Shown: positions 24,001-34,600 of the stretch, piece by piece
Position numbering within the stretch: position 1 is the first letter of the stretch
Layout: the number at the start of each line of letters is the position of its first letter
Assembly (NCBI RefSeq): GCF_001680005.1
Contig: NC_033556.1
Span: forward strand, 372,001 to 436,000
Direction of reading: 5' to 3'
DNA length: 64,000 nt
DNA from: Plasmodium coatneyi
Lineage: Eukaryota > Apicomplexa > Aconoidasida > Haemosporida > Plasmodiidae
The notes under the pieces: generated by a model
Databases searched by the model: none
The model's input: the letters and a program-made list of their open reading frames with translations, nothing else
Told to the model about the DNA's origin: nothing
Translations under genes and position numbers: made by a program

Positions 24001-24288
24001 CACTTTTCAGTTTGGCTACCTCTTCGGATCAATCATTTACCGTGTTGGAAATATAATTCTTGAAAGTAAGGCAGCTAACATTTTCCCATGCGGAGGTGAA
24101 GTTACTCCCCGCATGAATTAGAACATCTCACAATTGCACCTGCTTTGATCCCGCGTCGTACCCCATATGGCATATACCTCATCCACCTACACCCTATACC
24201 CCCCTTAGAAAAAAAAATGATGGAAGCTGGCAATGACGACGACTCCGAGGGAGAGCTAACCAATGCCGAATCGATAATAACACAATGA
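21039..24288 (+). CDS. CRT: Chloroquine resistance transporter, digestive-vacuole membrane (14 exons)
   Basis: Exons derived from splice sites and reading frame: 21039-21129, 21312-21577, 21802-21880, 22012-22105, 22225-22357, 22519-22590, 22761-22836, 22977-23059, 23229-23279, 23421-23477, 23646-23738, 23840-23884, 24011-24065, 24209-24288. All are GT-AG and phases agree. The product is 424 residues, the same length as P. falciparum CRT, and belongs to the drug/metabolite transporter superfamily with ten membrane segments. It exports peptides and other solutes from the digestive vacuole. The basic N-terminus is [20 protein letters not shown]. The first helix ends in [13 protein letters not shown], so Lys (about residue 75) is present at the site equivalent to PfCRT Lys76, the chloroquine-sensitive state. 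The luminal loop has the conserved Cys pattern [18 protein letters not shown]. The acidic tail ends [18 protein letters not shown]. Fourteen exons matches the vivax-clade orthologue. Confidence 0.98.
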
Positions 24289-26709
24289 AGTCTTTTGGCG
24301 TGAACAAAAAAAACAGCTAGGGTGTTCAGTCCATCCACGCTCAGAATATTTAATCTCTAGATAAGTGCGCCACCCACCTACGACAAATCATGTCAAGACA
24401 CGTTCATCCAATAAAGTTAACGCGCAGCCCTTTTGATTACGCTGTGCACTCAGGACGTGGGGTTTACCCCATTTAATTAATCCTCCCAAAGTTATCTCAC
24501 ACATTTTACGTGTGGACCAAGTGACTTCCACTCTGTCTTGTTGATTAACTCTCTCCTCATGAACCAACCACTTTTTTAGTATGACATTTGTAGTGTGTGT
24601 ACCCTCTTGTCATTTTTCTTTTTTTCTCATTTTTAATTTTTTTTTTTTTATTAATTTTTAATTTTTTTTTTTTTTTTTTTTATTTATTTTTAATTTTTTT
24701 TTTCCCCTATACCCCCTTTTATCGTATTCCCATTTCATCCTACGTTTGAGCAACTTGTCTTATCCCCTTTAAGGGAGCATTTTAAAAAGACGATAAAAAG
24801 AGAAAAAATTGTGTCCATTGAACTAAGTCAGAGGGTTAAACACAGGAAGGAAGAGAAGCCTCTCAACTGTGGCAGATTTTTAACCCCCTTTTCTCCACTG
24901 TCGCATTTTTGTAATTCACTAAAAAATCAGATTACCAAAGATTTCAATTTTGCAAACATATTTGTTTAAAGAAAAGAAATAAAAAAAAAAAAATAAAAAC
25001 TGCAACAATGCAACAATGGCACACGGATTTTTCGTTTTTTTTTTTTTTTTTTTTTTTTTTCTCCTTTATTCAGTCGTTTTCCGGATAGGTAAAACAGCAC
25101 ACCTACATCTGTATTGTCTATATGTGTATGCGTGCGTGTGGATATGCGCAAGGGCAAAATGGAACAGGTCTGTCTGTAAATCTTACCTTTGCGCATTTCC
25201 CTCGATCTACTTATATCCGTATGTAAAATATTTTTCTTTCCATTTTAAACAATGTTTAGAAGACTTTACAATTATATTTTTTTCTCATTTTTGTAAAATA
25301 TAATCAAGATTTAATCTTCTAACTGAAAAATGTAATCAGAGTGAAAATCAAAAAAGGGAGAAAAAAAAAAAAAGAAAAAAAAAAACAATCCGTGTGCAGA
25401 AATCCGAAATACCTTTCGCCACATATTTCCGAGATTTCCAATTTTTTTTTTTTTTTTTCTTTTCTTTGTTCTTGCAAGTGGTTTGTTCATCATGTTTTTA
25501 GTGAATTACGCGACGTTTCGTGGTTCTAGGGGGTGTTCTTGCCTCTTCGCATCTACCGTTGTCTGGACGGTACTCGCTTAGGCACTGCGGTTTCTTTCGG
25601 GAATTGCTCCTCTCCAGTGAACAAGGCAACTTTCGAATAAGCTCTGCCATCCTGACAGGATTTTCCCAAAATTTCCCGCCAACTGAATACGCTCATTTGG
25701 CGAGGAACTCTTCCCATGGCACAGCTAAACGGGAGTACCTACACCTCTACACAAAATTTTCTCCCCCTCAGTGGGAAGCATCACATGGGGGAGGTAACAC
25801 AAATGGAAAAGTGAGCCCCTCCCCCATGTGACAATTGGTAATGATTAACGGAGAAGCAGCTGGGGCCTTCCCAAAAGGGCGCCCTATTTGTAAACCAGTC
25901 GACACAAAAAAGGGATAAACAGGTTTATACAAGGGAGTACATTCAAGTATATATTTGTGGAAGGGGGCGGGGGGGGAACCCCCCCATTGGGCTGCGTGAT
26001 ATCTTCTGTTCAACGGGGGAAAAAAAAAAAAAAAAATGAAAAAAAGTGGCTCCTATAACCAAACAATGAATATGGCCCGCTCAGCTACGGAACCATAAAA
26101 TGCACTAATCAATGTTCTTCATTTTGTAAAGCGGCGGAGCGCGGCACGGGGAAAAGGAGAATCAACGACTACTGGGGGGAAGTTTTACAAAATTGTGCAC
26201 TGGTAGAAGGAAGGGCGGAAAAAAAAAACAAAAAATGGGGGAAAAAAAAATTACAAATCGGGAAAGCGAAGCGAAAAAAAACATGAACGAATGACATATG
26301 CATGCGGCAAAGCGGCAACAAAGGGGGAAGCTCTCTGCGTGGTCCCTGCTTCGTTCTTCGCGTTTCCTTTTTTTCTGTGAAGTCTGCACGTTGCACTTGG
26401 CATATCGCTCCAGGAGATGACTGAGTGGTTGAAAAGTGAGTAGCCAACGGCGGGTAAGTAACAATCTGCGGCGGATAGGCGGCATTTTCGGACGGTTACG
26501 CAGGAACAAGCTGAAGCTAAACAGTGACCACCCACGTATAAGCAGCGACGTATAAGCAGCAACCTGTAGAAGAGAGCCAACCCAAAAGGGGAAGCGAGAC
26601 GGGCGAACCAATCGACGAAGGACACCCTCGAAGGACACACAGCGTCAGTCACCGTGAACCATATGATGAATACACCAACTTTTTTGCAGAAAGAAAAACA
26701 GAGGGGAAG
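24289..26709. other. Intergenic region between CRT and Cg1
   Basis: A 2.4-kb region with the CRT 3' UTR and the Cg1 promoter/5' UTR. It is strongly T-rich at 24,600-24,720, with long poly(T) or poly(A) runs at 25,035-25,060, 25,359-25,385 and 25,442-25,459. Open frames at 26,162-26,652 minus are compositional only. No gene supported. Confidence 0.55.
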
Positions 26710-29700
26710 ATGCGGCCCGTGCCCGTGCCTGCGCTTGTACCTGTGCTTGTTGCAGTGACGCTCACCCAGATACTAGTGTGCCAATGCTTTGTGAACACCA
26801 AATATGAAGTACAGTTAGATCACAGCATACCGAGCGAATTCCTCCACAACGACCGTTCGCACAAGTACACCAACGTAACCATCGGAAATGACTCCTTTTT
26901 GTGCTTCTTCGGAAAGTCAAACAGGTTTGGTGGTACCAGGGAAGGGGGAACATCTTCTTCCTATGAGGATGAAGCGGAAGAGGTAGAACTGTCGGGGTGT
27001 AGTGACCAGGGGCTGTTTAAAAATGGAGGAAATACACCCCACGGGATGAACAATTACGTGGAGGAAAAACTACATCGAAGCAATTACCTCTTGAAATATT
27101 CTGAGGGGCAAGGAATATATTACGATTTACATAGACAAAATGACCCCCCTTCGTCAGGCACATGGGGGTGGGGGACAGCCCAAATGGTTGGAAGTAAAAT
27201 CGAAGCGGAAACAACCACCCGCAAAGAAGCAATAAAGGACCACACAGGGAGGAGAGACCCCCCAAAGAAAAAAAAGCAAAATTTTAACAAAATGAACGTA
27301 GCTCAACGGAAGAGTAAGGCACGCCGAGCCATACAGTGCAACTTCCAAAAAGTGTACGACTACATTTTCTACAAACACAAATTCAATGTGTACCATAAGA
27401 ACAGAACTTACCGAAACGTGAACGAACAAGTCTTGCTGAAAAATCATATGATAAGGGGGAAAATGCTGACCATAAAAAATACTTGCATTAATGTTTTTAC
27501 ACCGTCCAGTGAGAATGAACTGAAAATCTGCCTAAACAGATCCATCTCATTTGTTACGAAAAAGTATGATCAGAAAAAAAACGCAACTAAGAACGGAAAA
27601 CACAAATGCGTTTGTAGTTACCAGAAGGACAAAGATTTACTCTTCGCTAACAACACTGTGGTTCAGTACTACACCGATGGGACATATTTTTTCGAAGTCC
27701 TTTTCATATGTGGGAACAATAATTTACGAGTTAACAGGTTTGAAAAATTGCACAGACATTATTTCCCGTTGATTTTCCAGATATATGAACATGTGCATGC
27801 AAATTTGACAAAAATGTACAAAATTATTCTGAACAGAAGGACAAACAACCAGCCTTACTTTTTTAAAACATTTTCCATGTACAGATATAGTGAGGGCTAC
27901 TACAGAGCGTTAAAGGATAAGCTAAATAATATGTTAAATGCATTTTTTCCAAAGGTAACACACCTCTACCGGGTAACTCTAAGTGCCTACATGTTCTGTG
28001 ATTACACAGACAAGGTAAACCCACCCAATCATTTCTTGCTAAAAGGACTAATGAACAAGTGCTTCCAGTTCAGTAAGCATGACGGATATATTTACGAAGT
28101 CTGCTTGCCAAACAGCGTCATTCGATATGAGAAGGACGAATTCGATAGAGTAAAATACCCCCTTACTTTGCTTGGATCTTCTGATCGCTCCATAAATGAA
28201 GGAAAACCTTTTTTCGAAAAAATGTATGATGCGTTTCCTGTGCTCAAAATGAATTATAGGCTTCGGAAAGATGCAGAAAATTATCTCAAGACACAAAAGG
28301 GGGTAATTACTCAATCGGCTGTTATATCCATTACCGGGCAGGAGGACATTAATCATGCAGCTGTCTTCTCCGGGGGACTTTTCCCCTCGCAGGGTTATCC
28401 CCCTTCTGCGAACCAACTCTCTGCCTCATCCATTTTGCCGCCCGCCTCGGCAACTGCCCGTTCGTCGTCGTCGCTTTTTTCGTCATCCCCATTGGAGTAC
28501 ACTCAGAATGGTGGTAACGGCGGCACTATCGGAGGTAGTATTGGCAGTAGTAACGGTGGTATCGGTGATGGACGTAGCCAAAATGCCCACCCGCTGTTAG
28601 AAACCTTCAAAGCCACAATTACGACCCTGAACGAGGCCGCCACCCCCCCTCCGTACTTCTCCTTTGGCGCGAACCGAATTCCATACATAAGCACATACAT
28701 GATAGACAAGCCAGTGGATATTTTAAAATACGAAAACGAAAACTTCTACAAATCTCTAGCTGTTGATTTGAAGGGAGAACGGTGCAGAGACTCTCTTGGA
28801 GATGTACACGACTACATAACGACCATCTACTTTGACTGCTCTTTGCATTACCAGAATGAGACGCAGACAAATATAATGAACATATTCCAGACGACGGAGT
28901 GCCACTACTACGTGCATGTGTCGTCTCCCGTGCTTTGCGCTCACCCGACCCTGCACACATCCCTGACATCGCAGAAGGAAGTCATTCGATGTTTCAGAAA
29001 TATGTTCGCAGCAAGCGCCCAGAGGGTGGGCCGCCCGATAGGCAGAAGTGGAAGCAACAGTGCCTCCGCCAGTTACGGCGAGGGGGAGCCCGTGCTAGAC
29101 GACCCCTACATGAGTGACGCAGACAAGCTCTACCTGCACCAGTTTCAGGGGAAAAAAGAAAAAATGCTCCAGAAAAAAAACATGCACACACTCGAATCCG
29201 TGCCCAAGAATACTAAAATGGAGTTCGGCGTAAAATACGACTTCGGGTTAGGAAATTATATCCGAAAAAGAGTGTACAAAGGAACCCCCATTTTTCACAT
29301 TGGCAACATTGTGAGGCATCGATACTGGAATTACGAAGCAGTGGTGGTCAGCTGGGATTACATGTGCTACGCGCCAGACGAGTGGAAATATCATTTCTTT
29401 TTAGAGTACCCAACCGAAGTTCAAAATTCCGTGCATTACCTCCTTTTGCTTAATAAAGACGGGAAAAAGGGAGGCACAATTTTGCATGACCCTCCACCTC
29501 ACACGGACCATCCTAACAAACGTACAGAAACTTCACACGCTAAACAGGCTAAACACGAAACTGCTGACGTGGCGTGGGAAAACATACGACTCAACGTGAG
29601 CGAAGAACAACCATTCCATGATGACCACTTCAACTTTGCCTACGTTCCCGAGTCCAGTTTGGTGTATGGAGACAAAATGATTTACAGCGAACATTTGTCC

Positions 29701-29805
29701 CAATTTTTCGAACAGTACAATTCATTTTTTCATTTTTACATTCCCAAAAAGGATCATATAATTTGGAAGCTCTTCCCGTATGACTTCTTCAACCTTATAT
29801 TTTGA
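26710..29805 (+). CDS. CG1: Cg1: secreted protein with OS-9/MRH-like lectin and YccV/HspQ-like domains
   Basis: A 1,031-residue single-exon protein with a signal peptide (MRPVPVPALVPVLVAVTLTQ, cleavage near residue 26). After the signal, KYEVQLDHSIP and a later YTNVTIGNDSFLCFFG resemble the start of OS-9/Yos9 ER lectins. Residues about 685-745 have the layout of the second half of a mannose-6-phosphate-receptor-homology domain: GERCRDSLGDVHDY, a strand ending FDCSL, TTECHYYVHVSSPVLC (Cys692, Cys731, Cys743). Residues about 858-995 look like the hemimethylated-DNA-binding YccV/HspQ domain: FHIGNIVRHRYWNYEAVVVS, then WDYMCYAPDEW and, later, YVPESSLVYGDKM. Between them are Ser/Gly-rich low-complexity stretches (residues about 570-640). 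By synteny it is cg1 of the crt locus. The domain reading is mine. A role in ER glycoprotein surveillance is an inference. Confidence 0.85.
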   Translation: MRPVPVPALVPVLVAVTLTQILVCQCFVNTKYEVQLDHSIPSEFLHNDRSHKYTNVTIGNDSFLCFFGKSNRFGGTREGGTSSSYEDEAEEVELSGCSDQGLFKNGGNTPHGMNNYVEEKLHRSNYLLKYSEGQGIYYDLHRQNDPPSSGTWGWGTAQMVGSKIEAETTTRKEAIKDHTGRRDPPKKKKQNFNKMNVAQRKSKARRAIQCNFQKVYDYIFYKHKFNVYHKNRTYRNVNEQVLLKNHMIRGKMLTIKNTCINVFTPSSENELKICLNRSISFVTKKYDQKKNATKNGKHKCVCSYQKDKDLLFANNTVVQYYTDGTYFFEVLFICGNNNLRVNRFEKLHRHYFPLIFQIYEHVHANLTKMYKIILNRRTNNQPYFFKTFSMYRYSEGYYRALKDKLNNMLNAFFPKVTHLYRVTLSAYMFCDYTDKVNPPNHFLLKGLMNKCFQFSKHDGYIYEVCLPNSVIRYEKDEFDRVKYPLTLLGSSDRSINEGKPFFEKMYDAFPVLKMNYRLRKDAENYLKTQKGVITQSAVISITGQEDINHAAVFSGGLFPSQGYPPSANQLSASSILPPASATARSSSSLFSSSPLEYTQNGGNGGTIGGSIGSSNGGIGDGRSQNAHPLLETFKATITTLNEAATPPPYFSFGANRIPYISTYMIDKPVDILKYENENFYKSLAVDLKGERCRDSLGDVHDYITTIYFDCSLHYQNETQTNIMNIFQTTECHYYVHVSSPVLCAHPTLHTSLTSQKEVIRCFRNMFAASAQRVGRPIGRSGSNSASASYGEGEPVLDDPYMSDADKLYLHQFQGKKEKMLQKKNMHTLESVPKNTKMEFGVKYDFGLGNYIRKRVYKGTPIFHIGNIVRHRYWNYEAVVVSWDYMCYAPDEWKYHFFLEYPTEVQNSVHYLLLLNKDGKKGGTILHDPPPHTDHPNKRTETSHAKQAKHETADVAWENIRLNVSEEQPFHDDHFNFAYVPESSLVYGDKMIYSEHLSQFFEQYNSFFHFYIPKKDHIIWKLFPYDFFNLIF

Positions 29806-30497
29806 CCTGTTCACCCGTCACTCTATGACGCCTTCACTCGCTTTGCGCCATTTTTTTGTAGGACCCCCCACAAAATTGTCTTAAAAAAGTGACCATTTTT
29901 CTTTTTTTTTTTTATTTAACGTTTTGCCTGAACGGTTCATGTTGTTTGCAGCTGCTAGCCAAAAAAAAAAAAAAAAAATCCTTCTTTTTTGCCTGTATGT
30001 TCAGGCAAAATGTGCGGTGTGTCGTACCCAAATATGTACACTAGCGCACACACAAACGGACCCTAAGTGTGGATTGTCCATTTAAGTCTTCCTCCTTCAC
30101 GCAGTGTATATGTCTATAAACGTGACCTCCTCGTTGTACATTTTTCATTTCATTCTACATTTCACTGGATGGATTAGCCATCCGGGGGGGTTTTCCTCTA
30201 CCTGAGAAGAGTCTTTCCCTCCAATTTGTGCCTTTCATTCTTTACTCAACTTTCCTTTTGCGCGCACCCCAAAGCGCGCTTTATTTTTTTCACGTTCAAC
30301 TGCGAACCTGTTTGAAACACCTTTGTTTTGGATAACGCCCACATGGGAAAGGGGTGAAGGGAGGTCTTTTCCCTAGGATATACAATGTACGTGACACAAG
30401 AGGAACACACACGGCTCGGTAAACCTCGTGGTGCGAAGTGTAGCCCCTCGTTGTTGGTTCCCTCCCACGGGACATCCACCTAGCAAACACCCCACTG
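29806..30497. other. Convergent intergenic region, Cg1 to Cg6
   Basis: About 700 bp between two 3' ends. It has T- and A-runs at 29,903-29,913 and 29,960-29,977. No gene supported. Confidence 0.55.
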
Positions 30498-31418
30498 CTA
30501 CACCTCCTCCAAGATGCCCTTTAGCTTCTTCCCGTCATGTAACTCCTGCACTTTGTCTATGCCCCCGACGAATTTCCCATTTACGTACAACTGCGGGAAG
30601 GTAGGCCATTCAGAGTAAATCTTTAAAGATCTCCTTAACTGTTCATCATCCAAAATATTAACAGTCCTAATTTCTTTCACTTTGTTTAGCTTCAAAATGT
30701 GTATTGCTTGTTTGCTATATTTACAAAATGGGTTTAAAGCTGTACCCTTCATGAATAGAACTATTTTGTGTTTTTTAATTATACTTTCGATGAAGTTAAT
30801 TACTTCTTCTGTTAACTCTACTTGCGTTTCGCTTTCACTGGGGGAGTCGCTGCATGGTTCGTCTTCTGGACTGTTCATTTGGACGTCTTCTTCGTCACTG
30901 CATTGATCTGTCCTCTTCATTTCGACATCATCCCCCTGGTGGATATCTTCCCCAGATTGAAATTTGCTCTCCTCACGATTTTCACAGTTTGCTTTGCGTG
31001 CAAAAATTCGTCCTCCTGTTTTTTCACCGTTGCAATTGACCCTTTCACATTCGGCTAGTTGGAGACTCCCATGGGGAGTATATCTCCACAGGGGTTCCCA
31101 TTTCTTTCGACCAATTTTTTCGCCACATATTTTGTTCACTCCCTTTACATTTTCCCTTAACTCACTTTTTGTTTTCCCTTGATTCGAAGCTATGGTCGTA
31201 TTTTTATGAGGAGACAATATTTTAATCCCCCACGGTTCTCTTTTGCTATTTATGTTTGTGCCTTCCAAATGGACCACTTTGCTTTTTTTTCGTAACTGTG
31301 CAGGGGTACCATTTTTGTTGTGCAGACCCGCCATCGATTTTTCATTTGAGAAGGCTTCGTACAGTGGGAAGCCGCCGAGCAGGCAAACCCAATGCAGCAC
31401 CTTGCTGTTCTTATTCAT
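30498..31418 (-). CDS. CG6: Glutaredoxin-like protein with CKYS active site (Cg6)
   Basis: A 306-residue protein with a C-terminal monothiol-glutaredoxin domain of about 105 residues: EVINFIESIIKKHKIVLFMK, then FCKYSKQAIHILK with a single active-site Cys232 (CKYS), WPTFPQLYVNGKFVGGIDKV and the closing ELHDGKKLKGILEEV. The TFPQ cis-Pro and GG glutathione-binding positions are kept. The usual class II motif is CGFS, so CKYS is divergent. The N-terminus (MNKNSKVLHWVCLLGGFPLY, then a Lys/Asn-rich stretch) resembles an organelle-targeting leader followed by a long charged, low-complexity spacer, so an apicoplast or mitochondrial location is possible but not shown. It starts 224 bp from the end of the Cg2 frame on the same strand. 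Monothiol glutaredoxins carry or deliver iron-sulfur clusters. Confidence 0.92.
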   Translation of the reverse strand: MNKNSKVLHWVCLLGGFPLYEAFSNEKSMAGLHNKNGTPAQLRKKSKVVHLEGTNINSKREPWGIKILSPHKNTTIASNQGKTKSELRENVKGVNKICGEKIGRKKWEPLWRYTPHGSLQLAECERVNCNGEKTGGRIFARKANCENREESKFQSGEDIHQGDDVEMKRTDQCSDEEDVQMNSPEDEPCSDSPSESETQVELTEEVINFIESIIKKHKIVLFMKGTALNPFCKYSKQAIHILKLNKVKEIRTVNILDDEQLRRSLKIYSEWPTFPQLYVNGKFVGGIDKVQELHDGKKLKGILEEV

Positions 31419-31642
31419 GTTGTTGCCGTTGACATTTGGGGGAAGGCATTGACCGTGGGGGGAGGGAGGAGTTCCAAGTGCTTATCACAAATGTTCATTC
31501 AGGTGTGCAACATCAGCGTATATAGGCAAACCGTACGCGTGCTAGCCGCGCACATTGTTGCTACATACCTGCGTGAATTCTTTTTTAATTATTTTTCCCC
31601 GCTGTGGCATGGATGTGAAACGCGGAACTCATTTGTACACCG

Positions 31643-34600
31643 TCACCCGCGTGTTCGGGAAAGCGCTTTGCGAAATTCCCAAAAAGTACAGTTTGTGGGA
31701 CAAAAAGAGGGAAGTAAAAAAAAAAAAAAAAAAAAAAAAAAGATAAAAAAAAAAAAAAGGCAAAGCAATGAAGTGTGGAGGAAGGTGTTTCTCTTCCGAA
31801 TGGCAGACACCGGCACGCCGCTTCTCTCACCCGCTGTCGTTGTCCCCCCCTTCAGCAACAGTTCGAAGGTGGAGAGGTGGAGGACGGTCTGCGTGGCAAC
31901 GAGGGAGTAGTTTGCCATGAGATTGTATTTCTGCAAAATTGTCATGACCCTCTGGTGAGCAACATTTAAGTCGATTTTGTGCCTCACCAGAAATTTCACA
32001 AACGGCTCGTCATTTATGTGCACCTCCTTCAAATTTTTAATTGGCAGCGCAGATGATATTTTAAACGTGAGTGTCACGCTTTCGTTGGTTCCGCCCATAA
32101 TGTCTTTAACCTCCTGTTCGTACATTTTTTTTTTAAAAGGACGCGGCATATATCTCCATATTTTATACTTTACGTTAATTGTTTTTTCTGTTCCGGGGGT
32201 GGGATGGCAGTTCCCTGGCTTGCCGTCATTACCTCCTCCCGTGGTCATAATTTTATTTCCTCTGTTGGGAGTAGCGAACACGCCACCTGTATGGGCCTCC
32301 TCACTATTCAGGTTAGCCATCACCCCTCTGTTGGTTTCTCCCTCCACGAGATAACCATCGTATAACGCTTCCTCCACGGGGACAACCATTTCGATCCATT
32401 TATTGCGGAAAATGGAGGTCCCATTTTTCTCACCCGCTGCGGTAACCAGGTTATCACCCCCCTCATCAGGTATAAACTCCATTTCAACGAATGGCATTGA
32501 TACACCTTCTCTGTTTGGAAACATCCAAAAGGTTAAATGCTCTCGGTAAGACAAAACTGAGTTAAACAGCAGAGAGGACAACTCACATACATTCTTTTTA
32601 TCCACTATGGTCTCATTAACGATGCGAAAAAAGGAAATAACGTTCGAGTGATTCATCTTTAGGAGCCATATTCTAACATAGCTGTAAATTATATTCAGGG
32701 CTGAGTTAATTTTGGAGTTTTCCTTTAGTACGTTTTGTTCCTCCAGGATGAATTTCCTCCTTCTGTTTTTCACCTCACCGTGGTTATCTACTTGCCCTTC
32801 CCGTGTGGGCACCTTTCCCCTACTGCGATAAAACCAGCAATCCTCCTCATCCACAGTTTCCCCAACGTTTTCAAAATAAATGCCAACTGAATTGGTCCAG
32901 TAGTGCATATCCCCTTTATACATATTTTCTCCTGCGGAGATAGGACATCTCCCGCCCTTCATTCCTCCGATTAGCATTTTTTCCTCATTAAAAAAAAACA
33001 TATTCTCACAATCGTTCTGTAGTTCCGACCTATTGGTTGTTGCTTTGTATGCGTACATTTTTATAAGCACGTCATCTAAGTGATGGTTCTGAATATTGTG
33101 ATTTTTCCCTTCCTCCCCTAGAGGATCCCATCGTTCCCCCTGCTCGTATGGGGGGTCCCCATTTTTCGGCTCCAAAATGCGAAGGGCGTACGCCCTCTGG
33201 ATAAAATTCTCCCCCAACCATATTTTCTGAGCTTTTTTTTTTAAAAAAATGTCATCATTACTGTGAGAGTATGCATTTATCATATGTTTCAATTTGTCTG
33301 TGTTTGTTTGGTTCATGTGAAAGGGGGTGCTCAAGTAACCCGTTGCGTGTGTCCATTTTTTTGCTACGGGATTGTCTCCCCTTTCCCATTTCACGTTTGG
33401 TATTTCCTCCCATTTTGCTTCACTCAGGGGGTGGTGGTCCCACGGCAAGTAATCTTTCGCGCTGTGCTGCCCATCCTCTTCTTCCCTCTTTACCTTTTTA
33501 TGCTCACCTCTGCCATGGTCATCGTTGCCATGGTGGTCTTTTCCATCGCCGCTGATTCTGTCACTCCTTTCAAGCCAATCCCCCTGATTCACCTCTTTGA
33601 GGTCACCCAAAAGGTCTGCATAACTCCTCTTGCACGTTTTGCCGTCACCAAGGAACGACGTGTCGACGTACAAATCTTTGGTGCTGTAAAGGAACCACAC
33701 GAGGTGCACAACTATTTCGTCCTCCTGGCGGTGACCATTTGTGTGACCCTCGGGGGACGTGCCGCTGTGTCCGCTCTGCACGTTTGTGTTCACGTTTGGG
33801 CTGACACTTGCGTTTTGGTTTGCGATTGGCGGAGCGCATCTCCTCCTAACCGCTGTTACGTGCTGAAAAACGTCACCTATTCCGGACCACGTTAAGGTAA
33901 TATCCGAATGGTGAAATCTCAGCTGATCTAATAAGACAAGCCAACATTTTAGCGTCTTCAAAAATTCCACAAAAGGGTACAGAGTGGTGTACAGAAAAAA
34001 AGGAGGAAAGAAAAAAACCTCCGAAAGGACAATCTGGTTTTTCATTTTAAACAAATATTTTATATTTAATATGAACAAATCGTATTCTTCGAAAATTTTA
34101 AGATCGTTCTCGATGGGGCCTTCCCCAAGTGAGACATATTCTGCTCCTTCCAAAGGGTAACCACTATGGAGGTCTCCACTCGATGTGTAGATCGTAGACT
34201 GGTTTACCTTTTTCAAATTTATAATGTCACAAAAATGGGAAAAGAGATAGATGAATAGGTCCTCCTCATCCACGTGGTCAATGAGTATGCTACTTTGCTG
34301 TGTGTTGGGCGGTCCTTCACTTTTGTAGAAAGTTCCTTCCAGTGTGGTTGTGTCGTTTTCGTTTGGGTGGCCCCATGGGCCTATCTTAGGTGAGGCGCCA
34401 TGTTGACCCCCACACTGGTTACCAATCTCGTTTGACAAATGGGGAAACGACGCACCCATCATATCGGGAATATTTCTTGTAGGCACTTGTATCTGCTGTA
34501 TGGCCCCTCCTCGAGGAGAAGGTCCCCCCTGGCGCTTCCCCCTTTTGAAGAAATTTTTTATGGAGACCTCCCTTCTCTGATGTCTACCCAAGTGGGTGCC

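Noticed and set aside
33263..33895. 210-residue plus-strand ORF within Cg2
   Set aside because: Antisense to a continuous 2,417-codon frame; no family resemblance.
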